DNA of 11,341 nt from SVFI01 sp045546735 (GTDB taxonomy: Bacteria; Bacillota; Clostridia; Lachnospirales; Lachnospiraceae), in assembly GCA_045546735.1 (NCBI GenBank), contig JAZQDJ010000035.1, forward strand, positions 1 to 11,341, given 5' to 3'. This document shows, in pieces, positions 6,771-11,341 of the stretch. The notes below the pieces were generated by a model. The model saw nothing but the letters and a program-made list of their open reading frames with translations, was not told the origin of the DNA and searched no databases. Positions within the stretch are counted from its first letter, which is position 1, and every line of letters starts with the position of its first letter. A program made the position numbers and the translations under genes.

Positions 6771-6800
6771 TGTATATATACCCAGCGAATATCTTAACAA
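6771..6800 (-). promoter_or_regulatory. Candidate promoter of the small-membrane-protein / kinase / regulator operon
   Basis: On the minus strand TTGTTA (6800-6795) and TATACA (6776-6771) are 18 nt apart. The region is very AT-rich and other -10-like strings exist (TATTAT at 6770-6765), so the exact box is uncertain. The -35 overlaps one arm of the inverted repeat at 6791-6816. Confidence 0.45.
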
Positions 6801-6857
6801 AGTAAACGGTTAAGATTCAGTAAAGTGCTTTACTGTTTGGCAAAGATACGGTTAAGA
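6791..6857. repeat. Cluster of operator-like inverted and direct repeats upstream of the two-component operon
   Basis: Three patterns occur in 67 bases. (1) The 10-mer ACGGTTAAGA is repeated exactly at 6806-6815 and 6848-6857, 42 bp apart (about four helical turns). (2) ATCTTAAC (6791-6798) and GTTAAGAT (6809-6816) form an inverted repeat across 10 nt. (3) CAGTAAAG and CTTTACTG (6818-6825, 6828-6835) form an 8-bp palindrome across 2 nt. No U-run follows any of these, so they look like protein sites rather than terminators. The bound factor is unknown; the operon's own regulator is the first candidate. Confidence 0.5.
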
Positions 6858-7754
6858 ACCCTTCTTTGCTTCCATGCCTATGTTCATTTCCGCAGTTCTG
6901 AGCTCATCATATTTTTTTATCATTACTAACGATCTTTTATAGATTAACTCAGACAATTGCCCCAGCTCATTCTTATAATCTATAACACTATAATCTTTAT
7001 CATCTACAAATGATCCATTTAAATAATTGCAATCCACGAAATTCTTCCAAGAATCCTCCCCATTCTCTTTCAAATATGTATTTAACCACTCTTTTATATC
7101 ATCAAATACAATAAAATCAAAAGAAACATCTTTAAAAAAATAACAGTAATAATATGCCCGGAGCAGATGAAGCACCTTATCATACCTTTCATCCATTGAG
7201 GCTAACAATTTTTGATGCGATGCCGGAACAGCCATAAAATTTCCGATGGTAGCCACCGCATGTGCAAACTCCTCCAATTCTTTATCTTCGGAATAGTTTT
7301 TTACATCCTTTTTTAATTGTTTCCAATTAACTCCAACCGGCTGTCCTTTCCGTTTCTTTATTTCATCTCTGCATCTGGCAATATTTCTGTCCGCAGATAC
7401 TAATGTTTCACCCGAATTGATTATTTTATGGTTCGTAGGTATTTCCCACAAAATCTCATACAAATCAGACATCACACAAAAAAGATATTTTGAACGTACA
7501 GAGTGACAATAATCTATATCAAATTTTGCTTTGCAGGTTTTATAGTTAATCAACCTCTTCAGCGCTGATAACTCTTTTTTTGTAAAATCGTATCCCCCAG
7601 GTTCATTCAGCAGAGTGAATTCAACCGTTGTACGTAAATCCCGAAAAACATATTTACCATTCTCTTCTTTTTCCACAAACACTTTACTTGAACATCTGTT
7701 ATTATCACGTTCAACATTTGATATCTCTTTGGGCATTTCAAATCGTCTTTTCAT
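6852..7754 (-). CDS. Hypothetical protein (300 aa), translationally coupled to the ArsC/Spx-like gene
   Basis: I do not recognise the family with confidence. The protein is soluble, rich in Lys, Asp, Glu and Tyr, and mostly helical by eye. It lacks a signal peptide, membrane segment or paired-cysteine motif. Residues 166-177 contain an IGNF-x-x-VP element (170-177) that I associate with some uncharacterised Firmicutes accessory proteins, but the tryptophan-rich motif I would expect after it is missing. An aromatic run (YYYCYFF, 201-207) follows. The ATG at 7754 has GGAG 7 nt upstream and overlaps the preceding gene's end by 17 nt, so it is the last gene of the radical-SAM operon. It ends inside the repeat cluster upstream of the two-component operon, and no terminator follows. 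It could be a recent insertion or a lineage-specific gene. Confidence 0.75.
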   Translation of the reverse strand: MKRRFEMPKEISNVERDNNRCSSKVFVEKEENGKYVFRDLRTTVEFTLLNEPGGYDFTKKELSALKRLINYKTCKAKFDIDYCHSVRSKYLFCVMSDLYEILWEIPTNHKIINSGETLVSADRNIARCRDEIKKRKGQPVGVNWKQLKKDVKNYSEDKELEEFAHAVATIGNFMAVPASHQKLLASMDERYDKVLHLLRAYYYCYFFKDVSFDFIVFDDIKEWLNTYLKENGEDSWKNFVDCNYLNGSFVDDKDYSVIDYKNELGQLSELIYKRSLVMIKKYDELRTAEMNIGMEAKKGS

Positions 7755-8091
7755 CTATCCACTCCGCTTCCTTAAATCCAACCAATACAATGTCATCTTT
7801 TACCAACAATGGGCGTTTTACCAACATTCCATTTGTAGCAAGTAACTGTAATTGCTGCTCTTCCGTCATGGTAGGAAGTTTATCCTTAAGTTGCATTTCT
7901 TTATAAAGAAGGCCGCTTGTATTAAAAAACTTTTTAAGCAAAAGTCCGCTTTTTCCATACCATTCTTTCAACTCATCATACGTAGGATTTTCATCTACAA
8001 TATGACGCTCTGTATATTCTATATTATGTTCATCCAACCATTTCTTAGCCTTTTGGCAGGTTGAACATTTGGGGTAACATATAAATAACAT
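7738..8091 (-). CDS. ArsC/Spx-family thioredoxin-fold protein
   Basis: 117 aa. The N-terminal strand leads into CYPKCSTCQKAKKWL with a CxxC at C9/C12, followed by the family pattern of a KRPLLV element near residues 92-97 and a VGF turn (about 105), matching the arsenate-reductase-like (ArsC/YffB/Spx/MgsR) family in length and order. The CxxC is more typical of Spx-like or uncharacterised members than of the single-cysteine plasmid ArsC, and no ars genes are nearby, so arsenate reduction should not be assumed; a thiol-redox role is more likely. The ATG at 8091 has GGAG about 8 nt upstream; the frame extends to a TTG at 8109 that lacks a ribosome site. It follows the methyltransferase gene by 33 nt and overlaps the next gene by 17 nt. 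Confidence 0.85.
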   Translation of the reverse strand: MLFICYPKCSTCQKAKKWLDEHNIEYTERHIVDENPTYDELKEWYGKSGLLLKKFFNTSGLLYKEMQLKDKLPTMTEEQQLQLLATNGMLVKRPLLVKDDIVLVGFKEAEWIDEKTI

Positions 8092-8124
8092 CTCTTCATC
8101 TCCAATCAAATCTTATATGAATAG

Positions 8125-9264
8125 TTATTTCTTTTCCAAAAGAACTACCGTCTCCACATGCCCCGTCATCGGGAACATATCTACCGGCTGTATCTTCTGC
8201 ACCTTATATCCGTGTTTTGTCAAATATCCCAAGTCTCTTGCCAGTGTATCCGGTCCACAGGAAATATAGACAACTTTTTTCGGTGACAGCTTGCAAACAG
8301 AAGACAAAAATGCCTCATCGCTTCCGCTGCGCGGCGGGTCCATAAACACAACATCCGCCTTCTGTCCCTGCTCGGCCATTCCTACCATCCATTTACCCGC
8401 ATCGCCGCAGACAAACGTTGCATTTGACGCTTTATTTTGCTTGGCATTTTCACGAGCATCCTTCACAGCCTCGGCATTTAACTCCACTCCGATGACTTTT
8501 GCCGCTTTTTTTGCTGCCACAAGAGAGATAGTTCCGATTCCGCAATATGCATCTATCACTGTTTCCTTTCCGGAAAGCTGTGCCATCTCCATCGCCTTTG
8601 CATATAAAACTTCCGTCTGCTCCGGATTTACCTGATAAAACGATTGTGGCGACAGGCGGAACTTCACACCGCACAAACTATCTTCAATATAACCTTTACC
8701 GTAAAGCACAATATCTCTTTTCCCGAGTACCATCGTCGTACGCTTTTCATTGACATTAATCACAATCGTACTAATCTCCGGATGGATTTTTACAAGTGCC
8801 TTGGCAAAATTATTTTTCGACGGTAAAATCGGCGAACGGAGCACCAAAATCACCATAATCTGCCCGGTTGACTTCGACACACGCACTACCACATGTTTTA
8901 AAAGTCCCATATCTGTCTTTTCATCATAAGTTCTGATCTTGAAAGACTTGAGAAGACTGCGCACGGAAAGAATAATCTCATCCGCCTTTGCATGCTCAAT
9001 CATGCATCTGTCAATCTTTACAATACGATGCGATTTTTCCTCGTAAATACCGGAAACGGGCGCACCCTTTTCGTAACCAAACACTGCATGTACCTTATGT
9101 CTGTAATGATACGGATTTTTCATACCGATTATCGGCTGCACTTTCCCAAATTTCCCGAGAAGTTTCTGCATCTCCTTCTGTTTATCTGCAAGTTGTTTTT
9201 CATACGGGATATCAATATACTGACATCCCCCGCATTTTTTCATATACGGACATTTCTTTTCCAC
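8125..9264 (-). CDS. 23S rRNA (uracil-5-)-methyltransferase, RlmD/RlmCD-like, without a TRAM domain
   Basis: 379-aa SAM-dependent enzyme that methylates C5 of a uridine in RNA. The N-terminus carries the [4Fe-4S] cysteines C5, C11, C14 and C87. It has the target-binding SPQSFYQVN motif (205-213), SAM motif I (VIDAYCGIGTISL, 236-248), VELN (260-263), the FMDPPRSG loop (307-314), the catalytic cysteine C336 in YISCGP, and the general base region HVETVVLL (E371). Most RumA-type enzymes begin with an RNA-binding TRAM domain of about 60 residues; here the chain starts directly at the Fe-S motif. Start: GTG at 9264, with AAGGGAG about 8 nt upstream, only 2 nt after the radical-SAM stop. The exact target (U1939, U747 or both) cannot be read from the sequence. 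Confidence 0.92.
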   Translation of the reverse strand: MEKKCPYMKKCGGCQYIDIPYEKQLADKQKEMQKLLGKFGKVQPIIGMKNPYHYRHKVHAVFGYEKGAPVSGIYEEKSHRIVKIDRCMIEHAKADEIILSVRSLLKSFKIRTYDEKTDMGLLKHVVVRVSKSTGQIMVILVLRSPILPSKNNFAKALVKIHPEISTIVINVNEKRTTMVLGKRDIVLYGKGYIEDSLCGVKFRLSPQSFYQVNPEQTEVLYAKAMEMAQLSGKETVIDAYCGIGTISLVAAKKAAKVIGVELNAEAVKDARENAKQNKASNATFVCGDAGKWMVGMAEQGQKADVVFMDPPRSGSDEAFLSSVCKLSPKKVVYISCGPDTLARDLGYLTKHGYKVQKIQPVDMFPMTGHVETVVLLEKK

Positions 9265-9266
9265 TG

Positions 9267-10166
9267 TTATACTCCCTTCAAGTCAAACGCCGGGATAAAA
9301 CTCTCCGACGCCGTCTGTCCTTCCTGTACGAAAGCATTTGCAACTCCGATTTCCAGCGCATAATCAATCAGCCGGCCGTATTCCCGCTTCGTCACTTTCC
9401 TCGTAAGTTCCGGAAACAATTTAAAACGCTCCGCGGCATCTGCCCCCGGTGTATATTGATTCATCAAACTTAAATAAATGTCATCCCCATATGTCTCATG
9501 CAAATATGCCACAATCTTTTTCGCCTCGGACACTTTCCCGGGCAATAGAAGATGTCGTACAATCACGCCACGTTGTATGATTCCGTCTTTATCAAACATG
9601 CACGGTCCGGTCTGTCTGACCATCTCTGCAATAGCCGCTTTTGCAACCTGCGGATAATCTGCTGCCTTCGAATACTTTGCCGCCGTCTCGGATGTAAAAT
9701 ATTTAAAATCCGGCAGATATACATCCACCAGCCCTTCTAGCCTGCGAAGGCTCTCTTGACTTTCATATCCGCTGCAATTCCATACAAACGCAAGGTCAAT
9801 TCCTTTTTCTTTTGCCAAACGGACAGCCTCACAAACAGTCGGCAAATAATGGTCAGGGGTTACCAGATTAATATTGTTTGCACCTTGCGCTTTTAACTCA
9901 AAGAAAATATCAATAAGCCGCTGAGTCGTAACCGTCTTTCCTGCCTGTCCGCCGGAAATTTCACGATTCTGACAAAACACACACCCAAGCGCACAACCAC
10001 TGAAAAACACCGCTCCGGAACCGCTCTTTCCCGATATGCACGGTTCTTCCCACATATGGAGCGCAGCTCTTGCAACCAAAACCTGCGCCCCTGCGTGACA
10101 AACTCCTACCTTCTTTTCTCTATTCACATGACATTGTCTCGGACATAACTTACAATCTTGATACAT
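9267..10166 (-). CDS. Radical SAM protein, PflX/COG1313 type
   Basis: 299 aa. The radical SAM cluster is C58-x3-C62-x2-C65 (GCALGCVFCQN). Upstream lie additional conserved cysteines (C5, C8, C12, C23: CKLCPRQC ... GVC), which probably bind a second cluster or zinc. Later elements include NINLVTPDHYLPTV (98-111), resembling the family's conserved VTP motif, and a QYTPGADA stretch. Members are often labelled pyruvate-formate-lyase-activating-like, but no glycyl-radical enzyme gene lies nearby and the substrate is unknown. The ATG at 10166 has AAGGTG about 7 nt upstream. It is the first gene of a likely operon with the rRNA methyltransferase, ArsC/Spx-like protein and a hypothetical gene, driven by the promoter at 10185-10213. 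Confidence 0.88.
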   Translation of the reverse strand: MYQDCKLCPRQCHVNREKKVGVCHAGAQVLVARAALHMWEEPCISGKSGSGAVFFSGCALGCVFCQNREISGGQAGKTVTTQRLIDIFFELKAQGANNINLVTPDHYLPTVCEAVRLAKEKGIDLAFVWNCSGYESQESLRRLEGLVDVYLPDFKYFTSETAAKYSKAADYPQVAKAAIAEMVRQTGPCMFDKDGIIQRGVIVRHLLLPGKVSEAKKIVAYLHETYGDDIYLSLMNQYTPGADAAERFKLFPELTRKVTKREYGRLIDYALEIGVANAFVQEGQTASESFIPAFDLKGV

Positions 10167-10184
10167 GTTTTTTCACCTTCTTAC

Positions 10185-10213
10185 AGTATAATATAGCCTT
10201 AAAAAACATGCAA
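10185..10213 (-). promoter_or_regulatory. Sigma-A promoter of the radical SAM / methyltransferase operon
   Basis: On the minus strand TTGCAT (10213-10208) and TATACT (10190-10185) are 17 nt apart, close to consensus. The predicted start (near 10178) is only about 12 nt before the ATG, so the leader would be very short and begin at the Shine-Dalgarno sequence. A start a few bases upstream is also possible. The promoter lies 13 nt after the stop codon of the preceding DUF5688-type gene. Confidence 0.65.
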
Positions 10214-10226
10214 ACTATAACTCCTT

Positions 10227-11135
10227 TTAACAATAGCTGACTTTTTCAAAAACACAAGACTGCAATTGATTTTCTTCGCGATTAAAATAGTATACGTGAT
10301 CCGCCAAAACCTCTTTCGGGTCTACTTGTGTTTCATTTACCTCTCGTACCATATCGTTTAATCGGTCACCTTCGTTTCCGCTTTCCGGAACCAGAATCAC
10401 CTCGTGGACACTGCTCGGAATAATGTAGACATTTTTACCTATGGCATTTGCGAAATTGCGCACAACATTCGGATAAGCCATTGTCGCTGCCCCGTTCATC
10501 TTCATCGGATTTGTCATAACATACATGGAAATATCTTCCTCGAGCAGTTCTTCCCGCTCTTTTGACTCTCCCATCATCTGCATAATAATCTCCTTCATAC
10601 CCGTTATCGCCGCCGGCAATAAATTCGGTGTATTTTCACACGCCTGTTTATAAACCTGCTCCAAAGTCACCCCCCACATTTGCAAATGGGAATTGTGAAT
10701 CAGAATCGTAGCACTGCCTGTCTTTTCATCCTGCACCAAATAATAAAACACCATGACAAGATCCATATATTCCACATACGGAATCTTTTCAAGCATTTTC
10801 TGATTCCACTTACGATTTACAAGCTTATACACTATTCTGCTTTTTGCCTTCTCATAATCCACGAAGAAACCGATATCCATCGACTCCTCCAACTTGTACT
10901 CATTGTTGCGCCTTACAATTTCTGCCGCCAAAAATTCAAGTTCCACGCCTTCTTTGTACCACTCATAAAACTCGCTTAAATAAATCGTCGGCGATATATT
11001 TTTGTCCTTCTCCAAAATTGTGACCGCCTCTTCCGTCACTCCGTTATTTTTCATTACCGAACTAAACTCCACTTTCTGATTGCCAGGAATGATTTTTTTC
11101 ATCTCCTTTAATAGTTTTTCTGAAAATTCTTTCAT
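10227..11135 (-). CDS. DUF5688-family protein
   Basis: 302 aa, soluble, with no signal peptide or membrane segment. Length and sequence (VEFSSVMKNNGV near the N-terminus, ISPTIYLSEFYEWYKEG at about 47-63, then MYVMTNPMKMNGAA and NVYIIPSSVHEVILVPES in the C-terminal half) match the DUF5688 proteins abundant and often multi-copy in Lachnospiraceae. No catalytic motif is evident and the function is unknown. The ATG has GGAGG about 9 nt upstream. It follows the efp terminator by about 55 nt. I see no convincing -35/-10 pair there, so it may depend on readthrough or on a weak promoter overlapping the A/T-rich tandem repeats at 11154-11189. No terminator follows before the next promoter. Confidence 0.82.
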   Translation of the reverse strand: MKEFSEKLLKEMKKIIPGNQKVEFSSVMKNNGVTEEAVTILEKDKNISPTIYLSEFYEWYKEGVELEFLAAEIVRRNNEYKLEESMDIGFFVDYEKAKSRIVYKLVNRKWNQKMLEKIPYVEYMDLVMVFYYLVQDEKTGSATILIHNSHLQMWGVTLEQVYKQACENTPNLLPAAITGMKEIIMQMMGESKEREELLEEDISMYVMTNPMKMNGAATMAYPNVVRNFANAIGKNVYIIPSSVHEVILVPESGNEGDRLNDMVREVNETQVDPKEVLADHVYYFNREENQLQSCVFEKVSYC

Positions 11136-11153
11136 TTGATTTTACCTCCGATA

Positions 11154-11189
11154 GATATGTTTTTTGATTTGTTTTTAGACTTGTTTTTG
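11154..11189. repeat. Three tandem imperfect 12-bp repeats between efp and the DUF5688-type gene
   Basis: Units on the plus strand: GATATGTTTTTT, GATTTGTTTTTA and GACTTGTTTTTG (11154-11165, 11166-11177, 11178-11189). They share GA-x-x-TGTTTTT. They lie just upstream of the Shine-Dalgarno of the following gene, so they would appear as A-rich leader or promoter DNA on the coding strand. Confidence 0.55.
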
Positions 11190-11226
11190 AAATAAAAAAA
11201 GACAATGAATCGCTTCATTGTCTTTT
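11190..11226 (-). terminator. Intrinsic terminator of efp
   Basis: A perfect inverted repeat, GACAATGAA (11201-11209) and TTCATTGTC (11214-11222), around a 4-nt loop, extended by an A/T run of 4 on each side. On the minus strand it is followed by a T-rich tract (11200-11194), 15 nt after the efp stop codon. Confidence 0.9.
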
Positions 11227-11241
11227 AGGCTTTTGTAAATC

Positions 11242-11341
11242 TTATACACGTGAAAGATATTCACCTGTACGTGTGTCAATCTTGATTACGTCATTCTGGT
11301 TTACAAATAATGGTACGTAAACTGTAGCACCTGTTTCAACA
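11242..11341 (-). CDS. efp: Elongation factor P, C-terminal end only
   Basis: The last 32 codons of a gene running in from beyond the window. The translation includes GATVYVPLFVN, then IKIDTRTGEYLSRV and a TAA stop at 11242-11244. This ending is diagnostic of EF-P domain III, whose conserved terminal segment is KIDTRTGEYL. EF-P binds between the P and E sites of the ribosome and rescues stalling at polyproline stretches. The stop is followed by a strong terminator at 11190-11226. The N-terminal domain and modified lysine are outside the window. Confidence 0.93.
   Translation of the reverse strand, partial: VETGATVYVPLFVNQNDVIKIDTRTGEYLSRV

Noticed and set aside
6818..6835. Palindrome as a terminator for the upstream operon
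   Set aside because: No U-run follows it in the direction of transcription; an operator is the better reading.
7738..8091. Arsenate reductase of an arsenic-resistance operon
   Set aside because: No arsR, arsB, acr3 or arsD neighbours, and the CxxC motif fits the wider Spx/YffB-like group.
8988..9473. Open frame of 161 codons on the plus strand
   Set aside because: It lies opposite the methyltransferase and radical SAM genes, whose motifs are unambiguous. Its translation lacks a recognisable domain, and no Shine-Dalgarno was evident.
10152..10209. Possible 18-codon leader peptide (ATG at 10207-10209) with AAAGGAG upstream, overlapping the radical SAM start
   Set aside because: Its ATG lies within the -35 box of the promoter at 10185-10213, so most transcripts would not contain it. 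The Shine-Dalgarno spacing is long and it has no regulatory codon pattern.

Overview
The window reads as a low-GC Gram-positive anaerobe of the Clostridia, most likely a Lachnospiraceae member. The basis is the strong purine-rich Shine-Dalgarno sites, the AT-rich intergenic DNA, a DUF5688-type protein, a secreted protein with pre-peptidase-like repeats and a terminal FN3-like domain, and a modular [FeFe]-hydrogenase-like protein. Every gene I can support lies on the minus strand, so transcription runs from high to low coordinates. There are no rRNA or tRNA genes, IS elements, CRISPR arrays or phage genes, and no gene-free stretch exceeds about 140 bases. The gene content is mostly housekeeping.

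In order of transcription: (i) the last codons of elongation factor P (11341-11242) with a strong terminator, then a DUF5688-type gene. (ii) A probable operon from a promoter near 10185-10213: PflX-type radical SAM protein, RlmD-like rRNA uracil methyltransferase, ArsC/Spx-like thioredoxin-fold protein and an unrecognised 300-aa protein. (iii) A repeat-rich control region (6777-6857), then a KdpDE-like two-component operon opening with an unlisted 47-residue membrane protein (6580-6723), followed by a DUF4118-type sensor kinase and an OmpR-family regulator. (iv) A secreted three-repeat protein (3207-4688). (v) A soluble fusion of ferredoxin, H-cluster domain, Fe-S domain and chemoreceptor signalling domain (1146-3068), followed closely by mscL, a YkgJ-type cysteine-cluster gene and the first codons of what looks like a sodium:neurotransmitter symporter.

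The least explained signal is shared by (iv) and (v). Both genes have a good sigma-A promoter, and about 8 nt after the predicted start both transcripts carry nearly the same element: GAAAGAATA, a 7-bp AGUCGGG/CUCGGCU hairpin with a 5-nt loop, and UUUUCUUU. This suggests a common regulator or RNA element linking a putative H2/redox-sensing soluble chemoreceptor to a secreted surface protein. In the hydrogenase leader, AGUCGGG occurs a second time downstream, allowing an alternative pairing. Other points worth a second look are the 47-aa membrane protein in front of a kinase without the usual KdpD sensor modules, the cluster of direct and inverted repeats at its promoter, and the altered active-site loop of the hydrogenase-like sensor.
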